The translations under genes and the position numbers were made by a program. Under the pieces are notes generated by a model, which saw only the letters and a list, made by a program, of their open reading frames with translations, did no database searches and was not told the origin of the DNA. This document shows positions 33,833 to 46,282 of a stretch of DNA of 64,000 bases, in pieces (the stretch's first letter is position 1; each line of letters begins with the position of its first letter). The stretch is from Lumbricus terrestris. Taxonomy: Eukaryota > Annelida > Clitellata > Crassiclitellata > Lumbricidae. The stretch spans positions 19,189,149-19,253,148 of the forward strand of contig OX457052.1 of the NCBI GenBank assembly GCA_949752735.1. The letters run 5' to 3'.

Positions 33833-34639
33833 TATCATAGGCTTTAGTTGTGCCTATATACATCGCTTTTGCAGGGAATCATTCGCGCATGTTAGCTGTC
33901 AATGCAAAATTTGCGAACAAAAATAGAAGTAGGCTATATACCGATCGATTGTGGAGACGTATTCTCTGATTAGCTCAGTGATCGCTTTAGAAGTTTCCAT
34001 TTTTTGTGCATTGGCACACAATTAGATCTATTATTTCCTTTTCGCCTTGTAGGGGTTTCATCCTATGAAACCAGAGGGCTCTGAGTGTCATGCTGTCTCC
34101 TCGGATTTTAATCTTGCATCAGATAGAACAAGAGATATCGGCTATTGCTTACTTGCGAGACATCGGAGAGAACAAAGGATCTTGAGAGATTACGAAGAAT
34201 TACATTGTATTTCATTGCATTGCTCCTGCATGACAGACGGGCACAATGACCTGTCAATCACTTACCTGAAAGCGCCACGACAAGACAGTCAAATAAGCAA
34301 GGGTGCTAAATAAATCGTCTTTTAAACATCAGCCAGAGGCTAACAAGATTTCTTCGTGAAAAGGCTTCTCCGCTTGGAAATCTTGTCGCAACTCCATCTC
34401 AGTCGAATCCCACTTTAACACCACCACGATGTTTTCTCAAACAAGTCAGACTGGCATGGCTTTATATAGCGCCAGATAAATCGGATCTCTCTAACGGAGC
34501 TTCCTGGTCACTTTGACAAACCTGTATAACACATCGATGCAATTTGCACGTCGATCTATGTCGTGTATTATAGGTCTATAGAAGGCTATACGCTGCAATA
34601 ACGAGTGCTTTCCGTATAATGCTGCTATGTAAATCTTCA
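33833..34639. other. Unassigned; possibly more of the L2-B LINE
   Basis: Nothing clear. The right part may be degraded LINE sequence upstream of 34640. Confidence 0.3.
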
Positions 34640-35141
34640 TCATCGCGTTTTTGTAAGGCTGTAAGCGAATGTGTTTGGTGGTGCATGTGCTCTCTCTCGA
34701 CCGCCAAGTCATCTCAGGGGTTCTCCAACCGAGCAATATCCAACTCATCACCACGCCTTTGGAATGATCTGCCTCCTGAATTCCACTTTTTTCATAGTTC
34801 ATCCACCATCATTACAAATCACACACCATCACCTTCCTGAGGCTTCTCTATCTATATATCCATCACACCTCGAGCTTTTCATTCGAAACTTAAGACAATC
34901 TTTTTCAAGAACTCTTACCCTGTAGCATCTGATCCTCCACCCTCCAATCCCCGACCCAGACGAAACCCGCCTCAGTAGCTGCCTCCTCTGATCCTATAGT
35001 ACATGTAACTCGACCCGGACCACTATAGACTACTTTTGCGAACAGCACTTTGACTCAACGCAGCGCTCGTGAATAAGCTGGTGTCCCGCGCTTAGCTTTC
35101 GAGTAGCGCTGTAGAAATTTGGGGATTACGATTGCGATTAC
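34640..35141 (+). pseudogene. 3' end of an L2/CR1-type LINE (family L2-B)
   Basis: The plus strand encodes, with frameshifts, SSQGFSNRAISNSSPRLWND followed by LPPEF and, later, ELFIRNLRQSFSRTL. This is the conserved C-terminus of L2/CR1 reverse transcriptases (RxFSxxGPxLWNxLPxxLR, then FKxxLKTxLF). The 3' UTR ends GGGGATTACGATTGCGATTA in a GATTAC/ATTACG hexamer run, as in LINEs that end in short tandem repeats. Solo copies of this tail occur at 9618, 28224, 33402, 49481 and 55179. It is 5'-truncated and inactive. Confidence 0.8.
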
Positions 35142-35917
35142 GATGTGCACGTATAGTATACCCTCTGTCTATTCGCATGCAATCTTCTTATTGAGAAGCT
35201 GCTACATACACATTTTATATAGGCAGGTTTATGATATAATTATGTTAACCAAGAGCGTAGTTTTTAATTCTGCACGAATGTATAGTAGCCTACACTTAGC
35301 CTACAGTTCATTATAAAAGACCAGAGTCGGAGTAAATTCTCGGGGGTTGATACCGCAAGCAGCACTCGGGAGCTTTATGAGATTGACTGCACTCGTTTAA
35401 TTGAGATAAACCTGTTGACGATAGCTCTAATGGTTTTCCCACGACTACCGAGGCTTCTAATCTTGCTTCAGACTCACAACCATGAAATCAAGTAAGCTGT
35501 GGTTCTTCTGTTTACTTCTCATTTGCTTCTGTTTTCGCGCTTGCTTCTCCGAAGATTTGAACATAATGGAAAACAGTTTTTTTTATTAGGCTACTTTTCT
35601 TTCGCTTGCTGATTATTAATATTGGAAGTTATCGTTCACTTCGGAATTAATTTTTTAACATAAGTCTTTCACATTATTACCGGTCGCTATTTCGCTTGCT
35701 ATAGTCTACATAGGTGATCCTGTAAGCGGGACTTTGGTCTCTTTTTAGGATGTCAGTTTGTTATCTTCAGTTTGTTATTAACAAAAACTTGTTTACTTCA
35801 TGTTGAGAACATGCGGCATAAATCATTAAAATATTTGTGGTATGGATATGGTTATGGATTTAGCCTGTGTCTGCATGTTTGTCTATAATTATGTCCGTTT
35901 CCCATTTGCATTTCTGT
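35142..35917. other. Unassigned sequence
   Basis: Nothing recognised. Confidence 0.4.
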
Positions 35918-36152
35918 CAGTCAGTCAGTCAGCCAGTCAGTCAGTCAGTCAGTCAGTCAGTCAGTCAGTCAGTCAGTCGGTCATTCATGCATTCATTCAG
36001 TCAGTCAGTCAGTTAGTCAATCAGTCGGTCGGTCTGTCGGTCGGTCATTCATTCAGTCAGTCATTCAGTCGGTCGCCAGTCAATCAATCAGTCAGTCAAT
36101 CAGTCAGTCAGTCAGTCAATCAGTCAGTCAGTCAGTTGGTCAATCAGTCAGC
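35918..36152. repeat. (CAGT)n tetranucleotide repeat
   Basis: Interrupted CAGT array with CGGT, CATT and CAAT variants. The serine/glutamine/valine ORF is an artefact. Confidence 0.95.
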
Positions 36153-36951
36153 AGGCCTGTGTCTCGTGTGCACGTACGCGAAACCATCTCCCCTTCCACT
36201 CAACTGCCTGTCTAATTCTTGCCTTTACCCACCCTCTCCTCTTCACTTCCTCGTCCCCTTCCCTGCCTCGAGGATCCACTTCTTCAAATCATTTTCCGAC
36301 ATTCCTTCCGATCACTCGTTTTTGCACCACAGATGTGCAAAATGCATTTGTGATCTGGAGCCTATACCTGAGCTGGCGATGCGTGTCAATAAACTGGTAC
36401 CTTGTAAATCTCTTACATTCCCCATAAAAATTTCAGAGCTGTTTATTACATCGTATTCGACTAATAGAATGTTAACCGCAGAATAAAAAGGAAATAAACG
36501 ACTACTGAAAAGTCGTCAGAAAAAATGACAGGCTGATAAAAAATTAATTTTGTCCCAATTTTCCCAGAAACCCGAATCTCTCCAAACGAAAAGCAGAGGG
36601 ACTAGGTTAAGCAGTAAGCACTGCTTGGAATGACATTGGTTAACCTTGGTGCCCTCGTTACGGTGAGGTGATGAATAACATTCGCCGAATTCGAACACAA
36701 ACTTAATTAGCCTACTTTACTTCACGTAAAAACGCGTCAGATGTTGATGCGAGGTCTAATGAAGAAATCGAGACTTCAAACAATGCCAGTCAAAACAATA
36801 ATAGGCTACTGTGGTTGATAAACATCGGATCATAAAGCAAAAACATCTATAATAGGCGATAGTCTCTGAGCACAAAGACAGATTGATGAAGCCATACCAA
36901 TCTGTGTTGTATAGTAGGTTACGTGTCGCGTGAACCTACATGCAGAGTATG
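36153..36951. other. Mostly unassigned; stray core motif near 36505
   Basis: GACTACTGAAAAGTCGTCAG near 36503 resembles the shared hAT core, but I find no TIRs around it. Otherwise nothing. Confidence 0.35.
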
Positions 36952-36959
36952 GGTGTACC

Positions 36960-37224
36960 CAGTGGCGTAGCCAGCAATTTTTCATGGAGGGGTTGTTTTT
37001 TTGGCCTGGCCGGTTGCTCTATCTGACACCAACCCAACAGTATTACAGTAAATAAAAAGGGAATAAAGTATCAAAGGGAATAAAGTAAGAAAAACAATTG
37101 TTGTCACAAGCAATTGTTTTGTTTTCTCTTATTTAAGTGGATATAATAATAATAAGCTTTAAAAAACTTTTTTCTTAGGCCAATGGGGGTTTAACCCCCG
37201 AAACCCCTCTTGCCTACGCCACTG
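36960..37224. mobile_element. hAT-like MITE, 265 bp, TSD GGTGTACC
   Basis: Left CAGTGGCGTAGCCAGC, right (inverted) CAGTGGCGTAGGCAAG. GGTGTACC is duplicated exactly at 36952-36959 and 37225-37232. It lacks the shared GTCATC core. Confidence 0.94.
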
Positions 37225-37387
37225 GGTGTACCGTGTTGGACTGTATACGGTTATAGGCGTTTAGCGGGCAGTGAGTCGCTCGGCCGGAAATAGGATGATT
37301 TGCGGTCATAAAGACAAAACACGTCGTAAAAAATGTCACGAATATTAATAATGAAACTCCTCATTTCGTTCCTTGATTTAGTGTCCT

Positions 37388-37659
37388 CTCTGTCTCTGTC
37401 TCTGTCTCTGTCTCTGTTTCTCACTCTCTGCCTCTCTCTCTGTCTGTCTGTCTGTATGTCTGTCTCTCTCTCTGTCTCTCTCTCTCTGTCTCTGTCTCTC
37501 TCTGTCTCTCTGTCTGTCTCCGTCTGTCTGTCTCGTCTCCGTCTGTCTGTCTCTCTGTCTCTGTCTCTGTCTCTGTCTCTGTCTCTGTCTCTGTCTCTGT
37601 CTCTGTCTCTGTCTCTGTCTCTGTCTCTGTCTCTGTCTCTGTCTCTGTCTCTGTCTCTG

Positions 37660-37734
<75 letters not shown>

Positions 37735-37850
37735 TCTCTATCTCTCTATCTCACTCTCTGCCTCTCCCTCTCTCTCTCTCTCTCTGTCTCTCTCTCTATC
37801 TCTCCCTCAGTCTGCTTCAGTGTCTCTGTCTTTCTCTATATCTGTCTCGT
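37388..37850. repeat. (TCTG)n/(CT)n microsatellite
   Basis: TCTGTC units grading into pure CT. Both-strand ORFs (SLSL and RDRD/RERE) are artefacts. Confidence 0.96.
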
Positions 37851-38274
37851 TTTTTCACTCTTTTTAATGAAGCCTGGCTATAGATCTGTCATTTAATTAT
37901 CCTCTCATGCTCAATTTTTCTCTCCTTCGTCCATCCTCTGTAATTCTTCGCTGTAGGTCTATATACGTAAAATACCTCCATCTTTAACTCCTCTTTCTTT
38001 CTCTTTGTTTCATCTTCTTTCTCTCTTTTTCTCTGTCTGTCTGTCGGTCTCATTGTCTGTCTCTTTCTGTCTATCTCTCTGTCTGCCTATCTGTCTTTTC
38101 AACGGCCTGGTTATCCTACATCATCTTACTCTATTTCTCGCAGTTTTGTCCTTTCCTTTCTTTTATTACATGCCTCTTCCGTACTGCGTTCTTTTATTTC
38201 CTTCCCCATCGCCTCTTTAAGAGACTTTAACTCCCTCCCTCTCTCTCTTTCCTTCCCTCTGTCTTTGTCTATCT

Positions 38275-38448
38275 CCGGGTTTTTTAAACGTGCAGTTGTA
38301 CACAAAATGTGCAATTCTAAACGGGTTTGTGCAGTTAAAACTATAGCAAAAAGATCGCTGTCTTCCGATTGGAAGTAATTTACCATGGAGGATTGGAAAG
38401 ACAAGAATGAGTTGTGCAGCTCTAAAAATTTCTTTAAAAACAGACCTG
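38275..38448. mobile_element. GTGCAGTT-family MITE, 174 bp
   Basis: Diverged copy of 63038-63238 (AACGTGCAGTTGTACACAAA and GATTGGAAGTAATTTACCAT shared). The flanks GTCTATCT and GTCTGTCT match at 7 of 8 bases, and the left terminus has decayed to CCGGGTTTTTT. It sits inside a TCTG-rich tract, so the duplication could be partly coincidental. Confidence 0.8.
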
Positions 38449-38779
38449 GTCTGTCTGCTTGTCTGTCTGTCTCTGTCTGTCTGCCTGAACATCTCTCTCC
38501 ATATGTATCTCTTTCACAGTGCGTTTGCAGTTGTAAACTGCTGAAATGTTCTTTTCACACATGCACGAGATGTTTTACAGATTTTCTTTATAGAATCAGG
38601 TTAATCACTTTTCGTATATCAGTTTTTTTCTCGGCATTCGTGATCACGATCGTATATATGCTCCAAATTTCTGTGTAGGAGCTTTCCCAAAGATCAGTTT
38701 TGCGTTAGGGGATTATCCATGGCATGTTCTATCGACTTATTATATAGCGCTATATAAAGTCCATATGCATACCTAATAG
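38449..38779. other. Unassigned sequence
   Basis: Nothing recognised beyond residual TCTG repeats at its start. Confidence 0.4.
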
Positions 38780-39271
38780 TTATATACATACACAGACACA
38801 CATACATGCATACATACATTTATACTTGCATGCATACATCTATATTTGCATACATACATACATACATACATACATACATACATACATACATGCATACATA
38901 CATACATACATACATACATACATACATACATACATTCATACATACATACATACATACATACATACATACATACATACATACACACGTACATACATACATA
39001 CACACACAATCATACATACATACATACATACATACATACATACATACATACATACATACATACATACATACATACATACATACATACATACATACATACA
39101 TACATACATACATACATACATACATACATACATACATGCATATATACATACACAAACGTACATACATACATACATACATGTACAACATTGTACATACATA
39201 CACACATACAAACATACTACATAATATTATAATTATTATATGCATACATACATACATACATATACGCATTC
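38780..39271. repeat. (CATA)n microsatellite, second locus
   Basis: About 490 bp of CATA repeats with CACA and TATA interruptions, similar to 1196-1516 but without a SINE beside it. Confidence 0.97.
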
Positions 39272-39847
39272 ATGCATACATACATGTCATCGTCGAAATG
39301 TTGTCGAAATGTTATCTAAGACGCCAAGGATTTCGACCCGTGTATCATGTCATTATGTAGTCATGTAGCTCAACCCACAGAACGACTGTTCAGAGGCGTT
39401 CCCTGCACGCATAAAATGTTCCATTTTAAAATCATGCGTGCAAAAGCTGTTCCAGCCCCAGTTGTCACATCAACCGAATCTTAGTTGAAAGCATCTGCAT
39501 ATCATCAGTGATGTCAGTCATGCGTATACTTTGATGCGTGCAATAATTTCCCGGCGAGCACAGCAGCATTTGCACACGCACACATCTGTCGCTTTTTCTC
39601 TCGTCTATGACAAATGACCGGCGAGTTTAGTTAATGCGTCGGAAACGCGGATTTTATGGATGTCATCTCACACGAACAGGAGAAAGATGGATGCATCTAG
39701 ACATACATAGGCTACATGTATTATACGGTCACACTAAAATATAAAGAGCATACTATTGCAATCGAAATCTCCAGGTTTCTGTGGCTCCCAAAGTGGAGAT
39801 ATCAGAAGAAAAGACATTCTTCCGCACAAATGGAAGATGCAAGTATG
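39272..39847. other. Unassigned sequence
   Basis: Nothing recognised. Confidence 0.4.
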
Positions 39848-39855
39848 AACCCAGG

Positions 39856-40029
39856 CAGGGTCGGATACAGAAATTTTCAAAGGGGGGCCAAAACTTCAGA
39901 TCTTGGGACAGGGAGAAAATTTAGTCTTTGGTCGCCGAAAAATCTGATGACTTTTTTGTCGAATTCCCAGGAAAAATATACCATTTTATCCGCTAAAATA
40001 GTCAGTTGCCCCCCTTTGATCCGCCTCTG
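39856..40029. mobile_element. hAT-like MITE, 174 bp
   Basis: It starts CAGGGTCGGATACAG and ends GATCCGCCTCTG. The flanks AACCCAGG and ATCCCAGG match at 7 of 8 bases. It contains CTGATGACTTTTTTGTCG, a partial shared core. A fragment of the same family seems to replace the LINE end at about 50910-50985. Confidence 0.8.
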
Positions 40030-40037
40030 ATCCCAGG

Positions 40038-40726
40038 TTCGATTTCAAGTTCCACTGTCACGTTACACGAAGTGCACACGTTTCTGTGTGACAGTATCCT
40101 TGCTGTGTATACTTTGAGAAGATTTACAGCGCGATGCTACATCCCAAGGCGTCGTCTGTTGAGATAGATTGAAAGATCTCGTTTGGCCTCTGTTAACTAA
40201 CTATGGGTCTTACTATCGAAGCTCACAGATGACTTTCAAGGGTGGCAGGACAGTTCAGAGCAAGACAACTGGGGTAGATCACAAGCAGAAGAAGAACCTT
40301 TCATGTCACTTACTGTTGAATCTAAACTTCTAGAAGGTAGCTTTGCTAATTGAAGCTTTTTGAAACATAACACATGACAAAATATTTCTTATTTAATAGG
40401 CCTATACATCGTTGTGTGACTTCATAATATGGTTTATTTCCATTCTGACATATAATCGACAGCAAGTTATAGACTAATTACAACAAATCAGGTCATCAAA
40501 GTGTGATCTACTTTGTAATCGAAATCATTAAGGAAATGCGCTCACTATATTAACTTTGACACAACGAAGGAAGCGGTCTAATAGCCTAAGTCCATTTGAC
40601 GAGGTTCTAGAACTTGTGATATCAAGCCAATCGATTTTTCTGCGCCGTATAATATTTTGTCTGAGGCCGAAATTGTTGGGCGCCGAATAGAACATGCACC
40701 CTTTCGTGCTAAGCAATATTCTAATT
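40038..40726. other. Unassigned sequence
   Basis: Nothing recognised. Confidence 0.4.
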
Positions 40727-40734
40727 TAAGTGGT

Positions 40735-42805
40735 CAGGGGCGCAACCAGAACATTTTCTTGGGGGATGCTCAAAATTATTATTGTAAACGCCGAAGGTGC
40801 GAAGCAGCGAGTGCCGAAGATGCGAAGTAGCGAGTGCCGGGGGCACGAAGCCAATGCGGATTAGGGGGTTTGGGGAGCGTCGTAAGCTCCCCAGCAGGGT
40901 CTGGGGAGGAGCCCCAGAAACCAACGCATTTTTACTTTTGACATCAGCTAGAGCACGTTTCAGGCTCTTGTTTGCCAGCTGTATTTATGAGCGATAAAGT
41001 CATGAAAACTTCTGAAAACGTGGTTTAAGACTTCAAAAATGTCCTTTCCCATGTGTTTTAGATAAGACGGTGGGTATTAGGCCTATAGCTCGCGAGTGGC
41101 TGAATTAATAACCAGTGTTTAATCTAGCCCTCCCCCAATGACCAGTGTTTTATCTAGTCCATTCTCTGGGAATCAAGGTTTCTGGGGAAAGGCATCCGAT
41201 GGAAAAGAGCAGGGTTTTGGGAGAGGATGTGTCCCTCCACATCAGAAATTTTCTAACTTCCACACAGCAATGGCAGCATTTTAAGCTGCAATCTAAAGCA
41301 AAAATTGCTATACTATTTCAGTGCTGATAAGAGTGGTCTAAAGTCTCTAAACTTCAATAAATATACTCACAATAAAAACTTTTTTTTAGTTTCCACGTTT
41401 ATTACGGTACCATTTTACGATGCCAACTTAGCAAAATCACTCTTTTACTTCAGTGCTGATAAAAAAGCGATTTCAGATTTCAAGATCGGCCTAGCAGTGG
41501 AAGGTGGTTGGGCAGGGGATGTGCCTCCTCCCCAGCATAGAATTTTTATTTCCACACTGCAGTGGTATCATTTTAGGCTGTCATTTTAGCGAAATTTATC
41601 ATGATTTCAATGCTAAAAGACATGGTGTAAGACTTCAATACCCCTTCCCATAGTTTAATTTTTCTAATTTCCATACTGGTAGGCTTTTAAGCTGTCATTT
41701 AAATAAAAATTGCTCATTTTCAATGCTGATAGTCATAGATTTTAGTTTAAAATTTCAGAATGTTGCCTCACAAGTACTTAAAAATGTTGGATTTGCACAG
41801 TGCACCGTGACTTTTAAAGCTGTCATTTTTATAAAATAGCTCATGATTTTAGTGCTGAGAGACGTTATATAAGTTTTCACTAAATGTCCCCTCCCATCGT
41901 TAAAGAATTTTTAAAATGTAACCTATACATATTGTAATGACAGCATTTTAGGCTGACGTCTTAACAAAATTGCTCATTATGATAAACAGTGAATAACACT
42001 GCATAAATTTATAATAATATTTTTGAAATATTAACATATTGAGAGATATAAACATCTCCAACACCCACCACAAACTTTGGGGGTTTAAACTTCAGAGTGT
42101 TGCCTCACAATTACTTACGTCTCCCTATCGCCCTAAATATCCGCCCATGACATTATAATATCATACGATAGTATCATAATTATATTACAATAATAAATAA
42201 TAAAATTATAATTATATAGTAGGAAATAAGATCATGGTATAATCTGGCAGTTTATGTAATACAATATAATAAACAGCAACTAAACACTATCATTTTGTCA
42301 AATGTTCTGGGGAAAAATTCTCATTTCTGGGTGCTTTCTCCGCTGGAAATGTCTATAACAAACAAAGCCGAATAACTATGTATTATTATAATACTAATTT
42401 GAAGGAAATAATTCTTAATTAGGCCTTAATAAAATAGCACACACGGTACTATCAATTATATCGAAACATGTTATCAATAAATTGGCGAGACACTAGCTGC
42501 AATGTAAATTCATTCATATCACTAACACTTCTAATTCATCACTAGGCAAATTCTAGAGATCCAGACAAACTCAGGTAGACAAGCTAAACACTGAAATCTA
42601 GTGCTTTACGAACCATGAATTTGCCTAAGATTATAATACAGAAGAATGAAGAAACTTGCTTGATTGTGTAATCTGAAAGAGCGAAAGACCCCCTACCCCT
42701 CCCCGCCCACAAAAAACTCATCGGATTTGGAAAAATTGCGTGGGTCACCCTTTTAGCCCTGGGGGGTGCTCAAGCACCCCCCAGCACCCCCTGGTTGCGC
42801 CACTG
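40735..42805. mobile_element. hAT-like element, 2.07 kb, TSD TAAGTGGT
   Basis: It starts CAGGGGCGCAACCAG and ends CTGGTTGCGCCACTG. TAAGTGGT is duplicated exactly at 40727-40734 and 42806-42813. Near the left are two 23-bp repeats (GAAGGTGCGAAGCAGCGAG type) and a GGGGAGC/GCTCCCC hairpin. The middle holds about five degenerate units of 110-160 bp, each with GCATTTTAAGCTGTCATTTT- and TCAGTGCTGATAA-like strings. No transposase is readable, so it is non-autonomous despite its size. Confidence 0.94.
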
Positions 42806-42813
42806 TAAGTGGT

Positions 42814-44143
42814 CATCATTTAGCGATCACCTATCGTTAAAAGCAATTGACGTTATTCGCTTGGAAGAATGATCCACGGCGAATTATACCAAGCATGATC
42901 TCATCGTCCACGCCAACAACTGTTTGATAGAATAAGACACACTGTTGTATGCGGCATTTTGACCGGAGAGGGAGGGGCTCCTCCCTGCCATGGACGAAAC
43001 TTGACAATGTGCGTCTAATAACGACCCTCTGACTACTGCTTAACATGAAACTGAGTAATTATATTATGGGCGATCTGGTATTACATCATTTTATTAACAG
43101 CAGGTTTCCAGCGTCTAGGCGACAATAATGCATGATCAAGACGCAGCGAGTGTCGATTACACGGATACTGCCACTTGACTGTGTGTCGTAGACTCGCCCA
43201 GTAGGATCCGAGTCGAGACTTGGAGGCAAACGTGGAGATGAAATTGGTTGGCCAGGAACTGAGTACGTGCATATTAGCTGGTAAATTGTATCCATAGTCG
43301 TCGAGAAAACAGCAAGGGATCGGGCGGGGAGTTTACACCCATATCTTCCTAAAAATCTACCCGAATATTATAGGCCTTATTACTTTTCATTTTTGTAGCT
43401 TTAGGATTATTTTGGAAGGGCGAGTGTTATTAAAGGCTTGAGATCACGTACAAATAAATTGTCGATTATTATTATCAAATAAATTCGTAACGCACGTGAG
43501 ACCGGTCACACTGGAATGTGAATCTGAGGCGAAAATATCGATTTTAATCAGAAGGCGGGTCTGCGCAATATGTACAACAACGTCTTGCTTTTCATCACGA
43601 ATTTAATATGTGTTTAAAAAGGCCTGTGTATTACATGTATAGGCTATATAACATTCTCACAAGATTCATTTTTTATTTTTTACACAAAGTAGAACATAGA
43701 AACTAAGCAAAGACCGGGAAAAACAGGAAAAAGTACGAAAACTTCTTCACAGGCAGATCGATTAAAAACAAAGCTAATACTTTATGCAATCACTGACAAC
43801 CCAAAAACATTAACTTAGACTTTAATAATTGTTAAACTCGTGTCGTACATAATTGAATACGAATTCAGTCTACTATTACTAACTGTTAGTCTGTTATCGT
43901 CTATCGGTTGAAGTGGTGACAGTGCATCGTTGGTTGTGTTGCTAAGCCATCTGCCAGAGCACGGAAGTCGGATTGCGCCGGCATCGAGAGAAGGGGAAAC
44001 CAGAGGTAGAGTCGGCCTTAACCCGAGGAAAGAGAGAAGGTTACACCTCAACAAATCCTAATGCAACTAATTCTAGTGGCTCGCATCATTATTATAATGC
44101 AGCCTATAGGGCCCAGTTTAAAAGAAATAGTCTACCTCTTAAA
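42814..44143. other. Unassigned sequence
   Basis: 1.3 kb with no recognised gene or element. Confidence 0.4.
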
Positions 44144-44151
44144 TACAAGGG

Positions 44152-44398
44152 CAGTGGCGGTACTAGGGGTAGGGGCTAAACCCCCTATAAAACGCAACCC
44201 GGAGGCTAAGCCCCCCCAAAATGGCCATCCGGCGCTTTTTAACATGTAAAACTTAAATAATTCCACAATAAGCTCGCTAAAAATGAAACACACAGCCTAG
44301 ATTTAGACCGAATGACTAAAAAAGGTCGTCAGAAATTTTGGCGGATGAAATAGAAAATTCAGACCCCCCCCAAAACTGAAATCCTGGCGCCGCCACTG
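44152..44398. mobile_element. hAT-like MITE, 247 bp, TSD TACAAGGG
   Basis: CAGTGGCGGTACTAGG and (inverted) CAGTGGCGGCGCCAGG ends. TACAAGGG is exact at 44144-44151 and 44399-44406. It carries AATGACTAAAAAAGGTCGTC. It belongs with the element at 10123. Confidence 0.95.
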
Positions 44399-44702
44399 TA
44401 CAAGGGAAATAATTATAGGCATGTAATTACAAGAAATAGCTGGAATGAATACAACTGGTCTATATGCAAATTATGCACGTTTTGAGCAAAAAGTTTGCCG
44501 TCAGAGTTTCCTCGAACTTTCCTCTGCAATTGACTACGCATGAACTTCATCCATAAGCTTGTTTTAAGTCCACGACAGATAATTATTATAGACATTTCCC
44601 GACGCAATTAATACTAAAGCAATAATATTGTCTGTTCTCTCAAGAAAATCTTGTAAAAACGTCAACACGATTCTTATCATTGGTCACTCGAACTGTTACA
44701 AG

Positions 44703-45012
44703 CAAGGCCGTAGCTAGGGGGTATTTTTGGTGTTTGAACACCCCCGAAATGGAAAATGGAAAAAATAAAAGAATGCATTTACTAGCACATGATGTAAAAG
44801 CCATGAAGTAAAACTATGAAAACACCCCTCCCCGAAATGGAAAACTGTAAAAAAATTGAATGAATTGGTGTCATTTCCTGAAGATTTCGGCCGGATGACT
44901 AAAAAAAGTCATCAGTTTTTTCGGACGAGAATTTGGTGACATTTTCTGAAGATTTCGGTCAGATGACTTTAACAATTCATCAGACTGAAATCAAATCCTG
45001 GCTACGACCTTG
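44703..45012. mobile_element. hAT-like MITE, 310 bp, TSD GTTACAAG
   Basis: CAAGGCCGTAGCTAGG and (inverted) CAAGGTCGTAGCCAGG ends. GTTACAAG is exact at 44695-44702 and 45013-45020. The stem GATGACTAAAAAAAGTCATC is near 44895, with a weaker one near 44963. Confidence 0.94.
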
Positions 45013-45020
45013 GTTACAAG

Positions 45021-45354
45021 CACCAGAAAATTCGACCTCAGAGCGTTAATCGTTTACACAATTATTTAGCAATCTATTTTATCTGATCTATCTTCACTTT
45101 CCAGTCTATTTTACTTCACACACTAGATTGTAAAAAAACTCGTTGAACATGCACTTAGGCAAACAACGAAACGGAATTGAAAGTGTCTTTCTCAGTATAG
45201 TCTATAAAACATTCATTAACTTGACGAAACATCTTGGCCGAGGCTGTTGCGAATCCGCGACGGATCTACAAACGAAACGACGTTGAGTTCTTTGTTCTCA
45301 CCGTCAACTGAGCCAGTGACGAGTCACCTACAGAACAACCGAGAGCCACTTTTG
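45021..45354. other. Unassigned sequence
   Basis: Nothing recognised. Confidence 0.4.
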
Positions 45355-45362
45355 GCCAATAG

Positions 45363-45723
45363 CATAGGTTTTGGGGATACTTCGGCAGTGGGGGAGCAAA
45401 GATTTTTACTTTTGCCCGAAAAGTATAGTTTAAATTTTTGGCGGACCTCGAGCCGCCGACAATTTTCCATCGACCAAATTTTCTGATGACCTTTTTTAGT
45501 CATTTCGATTTTCCACCGAAAAAATAACTGATGACCTTTTTTAGTCATTCCGTACAAATCTTCAGAAAATATAGCTGTTTTACCCTGTGTGCTCGAAAAA
45601 ATCCTCCCATGCCTACTTGCCCGAAAAAAGGATCGTCCGCCAATGCCTGTTTTGCCCGAAAAACACATTTACCCGAAATTTAGGGGCACTTGCCCCCCTG
45701 GACCCTCGTCTCCTGCGCCTATA
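45363..45723. mobile_element. hAT-like MITE, 361 bp, TSD GCCAATAG
   Basis: GCCAATAG is exact at 45355-45362 and 45724-45731. The termini are weakly inverted (CATAGGTTTTGGGGATAC against TATAGGCGCAGGAGACG). Two copies of CTGATGACCTTTTTTAGTCA lie near 45483 and 45530, making it kin to the element at 26813. Confidence 0.85.
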
Positions 45724-45731
45724 GCCAATAG

Positions 45732-46162
45732 TAATCACTAAGAGATCCAGATCTGCGAAATAATCTCGGTTTGATGCGGTGGACATCTACACTATAAGTC
45801 TTCACAACGCAACGTGCAAACAAGATACATGCTTCTTCATTAGACAAGTCAAAAGTCTACTAGACAATTTACTGCACAACGTTAAATGCCAAGAACTATG
45901 GTACATATGCCAACCACGTACGTCTGCCCTAACAAGGGCTTAAGTGTAGGCCTACGTACTTAAATTTAGGGTCAATGATGAAATAGTCGGTTCTGTTGAC
46001 ATTCTAAAGGACACTCGACGAATTATAATTAAACAGAAATTGACTAAATATTTAACTGTACACGGTTTACCCTTCAAGAGTACCATCAACTATTTTGCAC
46101 TTCATACGGTTTATACACACTAACTACAAGTGGCCAGAGTGGTCAACGGTAACATCACCAAA
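45732..46162. other. Unassigned sequence
   Basis: Nothing recognised. Confidence 0.4.
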
Positions 46163-46282
46163 AAGTGTTTTAACCAGGATTTCGCCGAGTTGTATCACCG
46201 GGTTTTCACCGAGTTTTATCATCGGATTTTCACGGGGTTTAATCACCGGGCTTTCATCGGGTTTTATCACCGGGTTTTCTCT
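46163..46282. repeat. 24-bp minisatellite, five units
   Basis: Units start at 46163, 46187, 46211, 46235 and 46259 (e.g. GGGTTTTATCACCGGGTTTT). No indels; divergence is moderate. It is open in several frames, giving an eight-residue repeat (ENPVIKPx on the minus strand). It lies 400 bp past the receptor stop codon. Confidence 0.92.

Noticed and set aside
37251..37896. SLSL and RDRD/RERE repeat ORFs
   Set aside because: Readings of CT/GTCT repeats; likewise at 49668-50380.
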